Source of the DNA: Chamaea fasciata | Lineage: Eukaryota; Chordata; Aves; Passeriformes; Sylviidae | Length of the DNA stretch: 64,000 bases | Reading direction: 5' to 3' | NCBI GenBank assembly: GCA_029207755.1 | Contig: JARCOQ010000009.1 | Span: 35,920,914 to 35,984,913 of the forward strand | In this document: positions 24,461 through 36,700 of the stretch, one piece after another | Position numbering within the stretch: position 1 is the stretch's first letter | How the letters are laid out: every line of letters begins with the position of its first letter | The notes under the pieces: generated by a model | What the model was told of the DNA's origin: nothing | The model's database searches: none | What the model saw: the letters and a program-made list of their open reading frames with translations, nothing else | Program-made: the position numbers and the translations under genes

Positions 24461-27400
24461 CAAGACAGCTTTTTTCTGTAACCAACAGCAAAGAAAGAAA
24501 AGCATGTTTGCTTTCCTCACTCCCATCTTTACAGTATCTCTGGTCTTAGCATCAAAATCAAGTTGTTCCTTTTGTTCTTCCCTTGCTATTGCTTCCCCCA
24601 CCAAAAATCAAAACCTGATGTCATCTAGATCAACTCTGAAATGAGAACCACAGTGCTGGGAGAATGGCTACCTGAGCACAGAAACACAGAGCTCAAAGCC
24701 TTAAACCTGGGCTAATCCTTCAGGAGAACGGGTCCATTCTCTCAGGGGCAAAATGGCAACCTGAACTGCATTAAACAATGCAGGTTTTTGATCTCTCCTT
24801 AAGTGCACAGCACACAATATTTTGCTCTGCGCATTGCTGTTTAAGCAGTCCATCATCAAGGCTTTCTAGCCTTTACTAGAAAGTGTCATTAACGTGGCGG
24901 TTGCGACATTAAATATCAGCTTTTACCATTAACTCATTTTAAAGGCACGTTCTCTTTCCTTTTAAATCTGCACTGCATCTTCAGTCTGATTTTGGCAAGA
25001 AAAACAGAGTCACAAGACAAGAAAGATCAACCCAAAACTTCCAAAAGTGAATGTGACCTCTGAAGATTGCATCCTGTTTTACCAGCTGCTTCATCAACAT
25101 CTGTGCACCTTGGAGTAGCCTGAGACATAGCAAAGGACACACTTACTGCTAATTTTGATTCTTTTATAGTAAAAATTCTTGAAGAGATTTCAGGGAAGAA
25201 AAGAGCAAGTACCAAACAGTCTATAAAGGTTTCACTGGTATCATGATACAGCACATTAATAGCTTTAATGTGAAGAAAAAAGAAATTACATGTGGGCTAA
25301 TAAAAAGCCTTCTTTTAATTTCCTCTGTAACACCTCCCCATGACTTGACCATCTGTACATTGATATATGAGTAAAAACACTCGAATGTGTGGTGCCAAGG
25401 GACTTGTAGATCCACAGAAGCTGACTACAACAGCACCACGTTGAGAACACCCCCTGCACAACCTTCAGCTCCGCACAAGAAGCCAAAATTAGCACTTCCC
25501 CCCTCAGCTGCTTCAGAGTCGTGATGACCTCACCAGCCAAACAGTAATTTCATAAAACATCTGTCTGACCTAAAACAAAACTTGCAAAGAAACAAGGATA
25601 GTTTGAAGGCAAGGCAACTTGGGAAGATCTTTCCTCTGTAAAGATGCTACTGCACATCCACTCAGCTCAAAATACACCAACTCTCTAAGCATTTTTCTTT
25701 CACTCCTCAGTATTTTACTTGAATAAGCTATATATATTCTTATGAAAATGGTGCAAAGATTATAGCTGTGTACAGGATATGTATAAAACATTGTTTCTAG
25801 TACAAAATTCATAGCTTCAGATTTTTTCTAAATTCAAATTCATGGCTTAGAAATTTGCTTTGTAGGGAAACCGTATGACATTCTTCTCTCAGAAATCAAA
25901 CTTCCTTGGGAAATAAAAGGAGAAAGAACTTGAAGAACTATGTAAGAATATCTTAAGTTGCCCTAAATCAGGAACTATAGTAATTTTTTGGTCTTGACTC
26001 ACAGCAAAATAATTTTAACTAGGAAAACAGTTTCTCTGCCAACTTGAACTGAGCGTTTCACCAATGCAAGTAATGAGAGATGGTTGCTGTAAGTGAATAT
26101 TTCACCTCGGGATGTGTTTTGCAATCCAGCAAACCCTAAGCTATCAGGAGCATCTCATCTCAGTGACTTCCCTGAATAGTCCTCACAGGATTTCTGACTC
26201 AGTCAGAATATGGTAAGGAATATGGCCAAGCAGAGAAACCTCTTGATAATGTTTGTTTTTAAAGGAGGAGCAGAGTGGCATTTTTACATCTTTGCACAAT
26301 AGTCCTATTTTTGCTGGGTCCAAGTTATCCTACATTGCACAGAATTTCTGATGTTAGAGTTGAAATTAGAACTGCAAATCCTAAACATCAAGGATGCAGT
26401 GTGTCCTTAAAGAGAAACATCAAAAGCTAGTACACTTTGTGCCAAATTAAAGGTTTTGAGTACAAAGATCTAATAACAGAAAAGTTCATGCATGTTTATA
26501 TGAAAAAATATGAAGTGTATCTGCAACCTAGGGCTTGGAAATTATTCATTAAAATAAGAAGGCCCAAGCCCTTAGATACTGTTTTGACTTTCTTCTTATT
26601 TTGATCTTAATGTGAAACCTTTTACAACATCAAAACGTTGTTATATTTCAGAAGTTTTGTTTTAATTGTAATGCCAAAATATATAATAATTACAATTTGC
26701 TTTTCAAATCATCTTTGAGAAGAAAGGAATAATAAAATTATCCTAGTAAAACCACTAGGGGATTATTGTTGCACTGGAATATCAAAGAACTTTGGAAGCA
26801 TTGAAGATTTATTGTCGCACAAAACATCGAAGTGTTAATGATCTTAATCTGAAACTGGGTGGTCTTCCTTTGATTAGGCACTATACATCAGTATGACAGT
26901 CTTAATACTTTCTGGTTAGACTGATAAATGAAACAGATTTTGTTACGTTACTCAGTATGCCTGCAAGTTAATATAGAAATAAAACTATTTCCTTATAAAT
27001 TTTAGATTATGCAGAGGTAAGCACAGTACAGCTGTTGCCTTATTTTGCAGTGCACACTGTATTATGAAATGGATTAAGCAAATTCCGACCCCCCAAACAG
27101 GAAAAATTATGGGAGTTTTTCCTCTGAGCTGATGTTCCTCCTAACAAATGCTTCAGTTCAAACTGATCAAGGCATTTAACATTTGAATGAGTTTACTAAT
27201 TTAAGCAACAGTACTATGCTTACAGCCAGGAGCATACACACCTCACCTCACTGACTGAGCAAGGGGAACCTGCAAGTCCACAATTATTCTGGAATTTTCA
27301 CTCTGTGGCTTACGAGTACCTCCATCTCATGTTTATTAGCAAGACTCAAACACAGCAAGAACAATCACATATTTCCTAAGATAATGAGCCCTTGTTAATT

Positions 27401-30400
27401 CTTCATTTATCCTTACTAAGAAAACCTAAGAAAGCAAGCTTTATATTGCAAATGGATAACAGAAAAGAGAGTAAAAATTTTTCCTAAGAGCTATATGGGA
27501 ATAAAATAACTTCATCCATTTCAAATTATTTCATGCATGCCAAACCTTGCAAAGCAGACATGCAAACGTTCATGCCTAAGCACAAAGTATTTCTGCTGAG
27601 AAATGCAATCTTTCACTTGCACATCGCTGTAAGTTAACAGAAATCTTTCAAAAGATTCCTCAGTATTTTTCATTTTTCAAACCCGAATTTAAATAACATC
27701 CATCAAGAATTCACATAAGCAGAACAAGCATAGCAACAACAAATGAAAAAACTCCTCTCTGAAGCAGACAGTTTAATTCCTAGTAAGCAAGACAACACAA
27801 ACAAAACTAAAAGCAATGGTTCAAAATAGGCACTATTTTTTCTCTTTTCATCAAAAGCTGATTATAACCCCTCTAAGAAACCAGCATGATCTCCACAGGC
27901 TTCACTGTCCTATATGAGGAAGATACAGTGGCATTTATTTGTTGGATTCACACAGTGGGTGTGTGACCCGCTCGGGCATGGCACGGAGGGCAGAGCTGGG
28001 CGCACACACAGCTCCTGCCCAAGGTGCACAGCAAACAAACACTGCTGCTGTTGCAGGACCACCTTCCCTATACAATTTTTCCTACAGGTGATCTCATGCC
28101 ATGCAATTTGTAACAAGAAACTGAGGGAATCCAGGAATCAGGTGACTCCAGAGAATGCTGGCTGATTTACAAGGTTAATTTCCCACAGCGGCATCCACAC
28201 AGGTTAGTGAACTATGAAGCATTTTCCTTTCAGTAATGGAATGGAATAACATGCTGACAGAACTGACTGAAAATACTTAATTTCTCCCTCTTACATAAGA
28301 ATATTTAATGTGACTTCTAAATGACCCAGCTGAGAGAGGCATTCTTTCCTTAGATAAAATACATGACAGGGAGAAGAAAAAAAATATCTTTTGAAACAAC
28401 TCTCCCTAATCTATATTGGCTTTGCAGGATATTCCATGACCAGAATGAAATCTAAGTAAACAAAGGAGGATGCCCAATTTCAGATTCCTAAGGTTCATGA
28501 AGTTGAATTCTACAGCTCACGATGATCACAGTGGTAGCAGAGAGAAGATGACAATGTTTGATGTTGGCCAAGAGTCCACAGGAGATGATGATGCTACTGA
28601 GTGATGAACAACACACACCTCTGTGTTTCTCTGTCATTCTGAACAGAATTCCTGACTCTACAATCATGCAGCAGAAAGACAGCCAGGAACCAAAGAAAAT
28701 TCCCAAACAACCCCACAGAGAAGCCCCCCACCAGCTCTGCACTGCTTTCATCAAGAGATATCAGACCACAGCTTTTTTAATGATATGCTCCTCACAACAG
28801 TACTCCATACATGAAATTTCATGTGAATAGCTGCACTGAACATGCTGGAATTACAGAAGAAATTTCCAGCTACAGTAGAAAATTAGACATTTGATGGAAC
28901 TGAGCAACTGAAAGTGTTTGTTATATATATTTACAAGTATTTTTATAAGAGTCCAGCATCACTCTATCCTGCATCTAAGCAAACAAATATTTAGCATAAC
29001 CTGCTCAACTCTGCAGCGTAACACTAATGACAAGATTTCTTTTAAAGGTAATTTGTATTATTATCACTCTGATAATAACACATTCCTGTCATTAACTGCA
29101 ACTCATGAAAAATAAAAATACACTGCTTAACATGAATATTGCTTTCTGTTGGTTTAAAGGAGGAGGCTGACTGTCATATTCTGCTCCAAGAGAAGCATAC
29201 AAGGCTTGGCACAAAAAAAACCCTTTGGTTTATATTTTCTAGAAATCACCATTTCCCCCTGGCCTTGGTCAGAACTTCTTTTATATTCCCTAAATGCCAC
29301 CAAAAGCAGGAGACACTGGCTCTACAGTTGGCCTCTTCAGGAAGGTATGAGGGATTTTCCAGATAACACATTCAAGTAGTCTCTGGTGAGTACACTAGGA
29401 TTTATGACAACAATTAATATAAACTGAATCAAAAGGGAAGATAAAATGTTTTAAGTTTAGATATTATTGCAAATTCTGGTTTTTAAGATCAGAATTTTTC
29501 CAAGAATGCTCAGTCATTCTCCTGCAGCAACAGTCTTTTGAGCTGTCAGTGTGAATTGTCCACGGTTCATCCTGAAATTAAAGAAAATCGCTGGCAGCAA
29601 AAGTGAAGAGTCAGCCAAAACCTACCCATTTCACTCTGCTGCCAACTTGCTCTCAATCTCTCCATTACTCTCTGGAAGCTCCTCTACCAACTTTCCTTTC
29701 TTTTCCTATGTTAAAGGACAGAGGGATGACTCTTCATACTTTTGGAGCATCTTCAGAGAAAATTTTAATAGAACTACCCGTGTTTTATTATTTCCTCAAT
29801 CTCATATTACATAAAACTATCTAAAACAGCCCCTCCTTTGGAATAAATTTGATGCCACCACTGATATGCCCATTGCATTTTACTACTATCTGAATAGGAC
29901 CGAATGTTAAGTGATCTTGTTTTATTGTTCTAATATAATACCGAGAAGAAAGAAAAGTCAGTTAAAAAGCTTATTGCTGGAAAATGAATTTCTTATGAAT
30001 TCTCTCTAAGTGAATAGAGAGACAGATTGCAGCTTCCTTATGAAGGAGGTTACTGGGGAACTGGCTTCTCTAATTTACACTCTCAAAAAAATCCATTCTG
30101 ACAAATGCTTTAAAACACATGTGAAAACCTTCTTTTAGTGTTAAAAGAAATAAAAAATACATTAGGAGAAAGGAAATTTCCCTACATGAAGACTCCACAC
30201 AGTACTTCAAGAGATACTTCAAGCGCAGCCATATGTCGTCTATGAAAACTGGATTTACACATTCTCCTGACACTGGAATTCGTTTATTGACAGCACAAAG
30301 TACCCAGTAACTGCAGAGTCATCTTGCACTAGCATGCAGCTTCCCTCCCACCTACAGAAAAGGTGTTTGTTTGCTGCTATTTCAGGAGTCCTGCTCACCC

Positions 30401-31460
30401 TGACCTACAGCACCCTGTTTTTTATGGTAGGTACAAAGCATACTGGAAGATGGAGGAAATCAAGTGCCCTCTACCAACAAGTAGACTAAAACCAAGCTTA
30501 ACTCTGCCAGCTTTTCTGTCGGTAATTACACCAGGTTACAAAAATGCTGTTACAAAAAACATGATCAAACTTCAAGGAACCACATCAAAGATCTGAGGGA
30601 TTCTAAAGTAAAGTTAAACAAATGTTTTCAGCCCACTACACAGACACTCATTTCTAATACAGTAAAAATACAGGACTGATGTGAATATTTTAAGAAATCA
30701 TGAACTAAGCCAGCCTGAACTCTAATACAGATAGAACCACCATTTTTTTCAGGACAATAAAGCTTGGAACTCGCATACACAACAAAATCCTTCTCCGCAC
30801 GATTTACTGGCAATCATCCATCCACAAAGTTGGCCAAAAGAAAATTTTGAACACTTTCACCTTACATATGCAGTACAAAACATTACCTGCTGCACTACAG
30901 AGAAGCAAGTCTTTTAAGAGAGTCACCTATACCATGCAAAGTCACAGTAAAATATGACACATTTTTTCCAACTCAGTATTTATGCAGAGGGCAGAGTGTA
31001 CAGGGAAGGGGAGAAAAGGATCATTATTTAATTGCAAAGCATTGCTAGAAGAAAAGCAGGTTAAGGCAGCAAAAAAGCCAAAGCCAGTGACTTTAGCTGA
31101 ACAATAGTAACTAGAGACAATTGCCACAACAATTCCACATGGCTAGAATTAAGATTTGTGACAGCTCAGAGCTAAAGGAGGCACAACTTTTGACTAGTTT
31201 CTTGCTGTGATCAGAACGACTGCAAAAACAGAACCAGAGACACAGATTCTTGTAATGAAGACACTGAGAAACTACACTGATAATGGATCAGAGTTCCTGC
31301 CTGCAGTTATCAAATGGGATATCACTTCAGAAGCCTGATAACCCACACAACACAGTCTGGCTTCCAGGCTCACAAGAGATGATGCGAGCTTTGGGCTAGA
31401 AAATAAATATCCATTACCATGACCTTTCTACTGCACGTTATTAAGACTTGCTCCTATCTG

Positions 31461-31600
31461 GAATCCAAATATCTTGCAGATAAGTAACTTCCACTTTCAT
31501 TGTAAGGTCCACAACTACCTGGAAAACCATTTACTGCATCTCTAGCATAAATGTTATCTTTCTCACAACTGAAAGTTAATTACAAATTATGGATTCAGCC
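31461..31600 (+). repeat. Diverged direct duplication, copy 1
   Basis: Shares the ordered blocks AATCCAAA, CTTGCA(G/T)AT, TCCAC and ACCATTTACTGCATCTCTA with 32711-32850. The last is followed by TATAAAT-like sequence and ACAAATTAT / ACAAATTTAT. The copies are about 1.25 kb apart and considerably diverged. Confidence 0.65.
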
Positions 31601-32174
31601 CAGAATGATTCGCATTTCCCCTGGGGGTTAAGGAACAGAACCTGAGCATTGCACACAAACACAGCCATAATGCAAAATAAATCTGTAAGTCTCTTAAACA
31701 ATTGTCTGTTAAATGAGTCTGTTCTGTGGCTCAGAAATTAAGAGGAAAATGACAAATGCAATCACTTGCAGTGCATCCGAGCCCTGAATGACCTCATGAC
31801 ACAAGTCAAGCCTGTCTAGGCCCAACACCATCTTTCAAGAACATTTCATTAAAGCTGAAAGAACACTCATTTCCACCTACAAGAACCCTAAAGAAATCCT
31901 TTCAGGAAAAGAGCTGTCATTAGTACCAGAACGTGTCTCAAATACCTGCTATGTCATTTAGAAACTGAATTGCACCATGACAGCAACTTATTTCTAGAAC
32001 ACTCTTTTTGACAGATACAATGCTATTGCACTAAAAATAACGTGGGTCAAACAATGAGGAAAGGAGGATATTCTAACCCAGACATGGCTTACTGCATTTG
32101 TACAATGTTTCAGCAACATCTAGAAAGAAACAAAATCTTGTTTTAAGGCCTGACTGCAAGTTAAAAGCTTTGCA

Positions 32175-32560
32175 TTCTGGTTGGGTCACAGGGTACGAGT
32201 AACTCACCCACCATCACAGGCCTGGTGGCAGAAGGGCTTTCCTGGTGGCAGAAGGGCTTCCCTAGCACAGCTGATCCTGCCAAGCCCATCTGGGGCCTCC
32301 AGAGCCTCCTGAGGCCTCCCCCTGCCCTCAGGCACGAGGATGCTCTGCCCAGGGCCGTGCCCAGCACTGCACACTGACCCCAAACACTCCAGGAGCCCAC
32401 TGGGGCCACAGCAACCGCCTGGCACCCCCAACACTCCATGGACGGCAATCCATTATGAGCACAGCAACAGCCTGGCACCCAAACACTCCCACCACCGCTG
32501 TCTCCTGGGAAACAGATGCAGAACCCAGGAATATGATTACCCCTATTAGCAGTACCACAG
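32175..32560. repeat. GC-rich island of short internal repeats
   Basis: A ~380 bp block far richer in G+C than its surroundings. TTTCCTGGTGGCAGAAGGGC is followed directly by a second near-identical copy at 32222-32262. A looser duplicate, ACAGCAACNGCCTGGCACCC, occurs near 32408 and 32461. The ~150-codon minus-strand ORF across it is a product of this composition. It sits between the two copies of the 31.46/32.71 kb duplication. Confidence 0.6.
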
Positions 32561-32710
32561 ACACAGGCTGCCATTGCTACCAGTGATAAAAATTCAACCC
32601 AAATCCCATCCATTTCATTCTGCTGCCAACCCTCCCTGATTTAGCTAAGAGAATCATCTACATTTCCTCCAAAGATCTGATCTACTTCATAAACCATTTA
32701 TTTCCAATTT

Positions 32711-32850
32711 CAATCCAAACGACTTGCATATAAATATTTTACCATTTCCCTAAATAATATCCACATTTACCCGGAAACCATTTACTGCATCTCTACTATA
32801 AATATTACGTTATTCAACTTCATTACAAATTTATCTCAAATTTAGAGTCC
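32711..32850 (+). repeat. Diverged direct duplication, copy 2
   Basis: Second copy of the segment at 31461-31600, in the same orientation and recognised by ACCATTTACTGCATCTCTA. See that entry for the shared blocks. Confidence 0.65.
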
Positions 32851-33499
32851 AATTTAGCTCAAAGTTTCCAGCCTTCCTAAAGTACAGTTCCATTTTTAAC
32901 CTGTATTTCCATCTTCTATCAATACATAGTAAAAGCAAGTACACAATGCATTCAGTTCCCCTTAATTTTTTAAGCCAAAACTAAAAATAAGAACAAACTC
33001 AGACTTCAACCTGGTCACTGTCACAGATATGCTCTCAGACATATTTTCTCCATTTTTGGACCATTTCCTCACTCTTCTTGATACTCTTCATACTGTTTTC
33101 AAAATCTTTGCACAGTGATTTGACCATTTAACTGAGACTTCACCAGCACAGGAACCAGCTTTAGGTGCCCCCTGGACAAAGAAGTTAATACTCATAAGCC
33201 TATTAAACCCGCCCATTTTTCCTAGAGTTCAAAAGCTCAGACTGGGGGGGGTTCTGCAACAAACGCAACCTGCACGCCCAGAACCTGACGGGCACGTTCA
33301 GTTCGAGTCACCTGTGAGGACACCCACGGCCCTTTCTCCTTCATGAGGGAAGCACCGCACTAGAGGAGCAGAGGAGCGCCCCTCTCCATGACGCCCTTCC
33401 CGCCAGCGAACACCGCACGCCCTCATGCGACATCACACGGCTCGCCCCACCAGTCAGCACCCAGAAACACGGAAGCAGAGGATTGCTTTCTTTCAAAGT

Positions 33500-33700
33500 G
33501 ATTTCTCATTTCCCGGGCTAGGAGACACACTTGTGCTGCTGTGGTAGCTTCTCTGCTTCTGCAGAGCACAGACAGCACACGCGGCTGCCGCGCCAAGCCA
33601 CAAGAAAGAGCTGGCAAGAGCACTAGATCTGTCGAAAAAGAGATTTGTCGCTTCCCGGGCTAGGAGATGCACTTGCGCTGCTGCAGGAGCTTCTCTGGTT
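33500..33700. repeat. ~145 bp satellite, small array 1
   Basis: The motif CCCGGGCTAGGAGA occurs near 33513 and again near 33654, about 142 bp apart, each followed by CACTTG(T/C)GCTGCTG, then (T/A)GNAGCTTCTCTG. Between them are ACACGCGGCTGC, GCACTAGATCTG and TCGAAAAAGAGATTT. The same unit makes up the array at 40205-40525. Array 1 holds one full unit and a partial one. Minus-strand ORFs through it reflect the repeat. Confidence 0.88.
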
Positions 33701-33799
33701 GCGATATAAAGGAGAAAAGAACCTACACAGAAAAATGCAGTGTTTGATTTCATAATGTATGTCCTGAAGTCTCCACTGTGATCCAATCCCAAAACATTC

Positions 33800-36700
33800 C
33801 TGCAGTGTCAAGTCAGCAGCTGGAGAGCAATTGTTTGGGTTTTGGGTTTTTTAATTAGATTTAAGAGGGAAAATTTAAGGGAGATGCTCGATAAGCTTCT
33901 AAGACTCCAAACCACCCAAAGAAGGTAATAAGAACACGGCAAAAAACTGTTTTTCACTAAACAGGATTAAACTACTATGGGAGACTTTTTTAGGCAAGTC
34001 ACTATTAGGCAGAGCGGCAGTACCATAAATTAACAGCCCTATTGTTCAATTCACTTTTGGAAGAAACTCCGGTTCTGAGCTAATCGAGTCAGTTGGAAGT
34101 CATCAAAAACTGTGGATTGCTGCAGAGGAGAAGAGTTTTTCCTACCCCTTACCTAGTACCAAGGAAAGTAAGGTCTCCCCAACAAGATATTCATAGATTA
34201 CTGCTGTGAAATGAGTCTTCTTTGCAAGGAAGGAAGCTGCTGTTAGAGCTCCTAGGGTCATTCTAAAAACCTCAGACAAAAAACTCACAGTCAATTCTAA
34301 AGGAGCCACCAGTAGAAATACCAAACTCATTTGAAGTATCATGCAGTGCCTGGGTAAGTAGGAAGGAAAAATGGAGAAAGAGTAAATTATTACCCGTTGG
34401 AAACTAGACCAAGCAAGATGCACAAGTTGACCACGCCTAAAAAATGCACTGCTTCTAAATGGGGACATATCTGAAAACAGTAATCCTGAGCTTATGCACC
34501 TGAGAATTCCAAGATTTGAAGAACTGACTAAAGAAAACCAAACAGCAATAACAACAAAAAGACACAAGGATTAAAAACTTGCCTGTCAATAGAGATACCT
34601 GTTTTATAGGAGTTTTTAGTTTTGGTTTCAAAGATTTGACTTACTCCCAAATGAAGAGTCCACAGCAGCTTTCATCCAGAAAGAATCTCCAGGACTAGCC
34701 TTGCAAACATTTAACCAGAAGCGGGCTTCTGAAAGCCCAGCTACAGTAGCTCAAAACAGCAGCTAATGCACTCTAACCATTACCTTTTCCATCTTCCTGT
34801 ACACAGATACAACATAAAGGCACAGCCTAAAGTCTTTTACTGCATCTTCCCCTTGCCAAAAGTTTTGGCTGCCCCAGCTTAGGACAAATTGAGAAAGAGA
34901 CAAGAGAAAGCAGCTAAATCCTAAGGAAAGTGCACAGCCCTTCCCTGCTCTTAAACTCAGGCTCTTGATTGGCTTTAGCTGTAGACAAAGTCAAAATATG
35001 CTTTAAGTGCCTTAAGCAAAGAAGAGACTCTATTGGTTGACAGAAAAGCCCTCAAGTCCAGTTCAAAGTTCAGTAGCATTGCCTTTTAGAAAGTTAACTA
35101 ATTCTAAGACATAATGTAAACATAACAGAGCATTGCTAACATTGCTAGACACAATAGGTAGGCTGTAGGCCTAGGCCTCCTGTAAGAAATAACCCCATTG
35201 TCACACAACTGTCTTACACCAGGATAAGTGCAAAAAGACAGGAATTCACTTTCCTATTTATCTTCCAGATTATGTCTGTCCTGATTAACTGTTAGAAACA
35301 TATAGAAAGAGGTGCAAGTACAAAACCTAGAATATTAGATGTATTTATACAGACTTCCACTGTCATTTCCAGAAACACCTTCTCTCAAGAACTTCACTCT
35401 CTTTTCCAATTTCTAGAATAAAATAGACTAGTATGCCTAGGACACTAATTAATTTTCAGCTGAATCTGATTAGTGCAGCTGCTGGACTGCAGAGCCTTGT
35501 CTTGCACAAGTTACAACTGAAAGCACAAAATACTGGATGGGAGAATAAAATGCCTCCTTTGGTTTTTCCTCCATTCAAAGGTATGGATGTGTCACCCAGA
35601 ACACTTTGCCACTAGCTCACCTCTACTAATGTCTTGATACAGATCTACGACAATTTCTGCAGGCCAATGATACGTGAGCTAATTTATAAATAATGAATCA
35701 AATTAAAATACATTCAGGTAATAAACGTGCACATTTACATAGAAAACATTTGCTGAAAAACACTAAACACTAGCAACAAAATTGTATTTTCTCATTTTTT
35801 GACAGTATCTGGATCAAAGAAAACACACACCATGACTAAGCTCTTGAGTTTGAAGGCTAAAATGGATTTGACAGTAAGGGCCAATGACACCTGGCACTTG
35901 TTTACTCTTGAAATCTCTAACGAGATGCAATCTCTGTTGGCTAACTTCTTCACTATTAGAAATAAGCAGAACTCCTGCACTGCCACAGTGACTGCAACAT
36001 GTTCATGGTTTGTGGGGACCTAAAATCTCTCCACTTTTTTTTTCCTTCTCATTATATTCATGGCTTTTCCTCCCCAAATCTTCAATATTTTCCCCTCGTT
36101 AGAAGAAAATTCCTTCTGTCCTAAAATCTGGGGGATGTTTTGAATGGTTAGATTCCAAGGGGGGGTGGAAATTTCTCTCCTACCAAAATTCAGAAAACAG
36201 TTTTCTGATTCTTGTGCACTGCCCGTAACGTCACTGTTATTGATTAGTCGGAATCCTCACAGCAAAGGTTAATTTAACAAGGATGCAGAGAGCAGAACTG
36301 CATTTTCACTGCCTAGACTAGAAAAGAACTGAATTTTCCTGGGTATCACAATTGGATACCGCTGACAGAGGATGCCTTAAACTGGCTTTATTATCAAAAC
36401 AGAAAGACGGAGAATGATAGCAGGAAAACGGGAGAAAAATCAGAACATGCTGAACTCAATGGAAACAGAGAGTGCAGTTAAGATCAGCTCCCTGGCTAGA
36501 GGTACTGAGGCACAGATATCTGTATTTGGCTGATCAGAATGAAAGAAATCAGCATAAGGGGCAAAATGTCTAAAAGTGGAATGGATGTAAGAGCAGAATT
36601 CTTTGCATTACAGGCATCCATTGAAGGGTATGAAGGCACTCTTTCTTTCTATCATTACTTCACCTTATAATCCCAGCAGATATAAAGCAAAGTGCTATAA

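Larger units (their letters stand above)
15952..31460. other. AT-rich non-coding DNA without recognisable genes
   Basis: Fifteen kilobases of AT-rich sequence with only chance-length ORFs, none with motifs. The structure visible in it is small: a 95 bp direct duplication (16660/19183), two short tandem duplications (17441-17502 and 22041-22098), a palindrome near 17640 and an A/C-rich tract near 24400. The AT-rich stretch at 22.6-23.2 kb has no low-complexity runs and could be tested for conservation, but I see no direct signal. Confidence 0.55.

Noticed and set aside
34153..34349. 65-codon minus-strand block with acceptor and donor
   Set aside because: The plus strand at the same place also reads an exon-like peptide ending at a GTAAGT donor. 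With both strands equally plausible, neither is supported.
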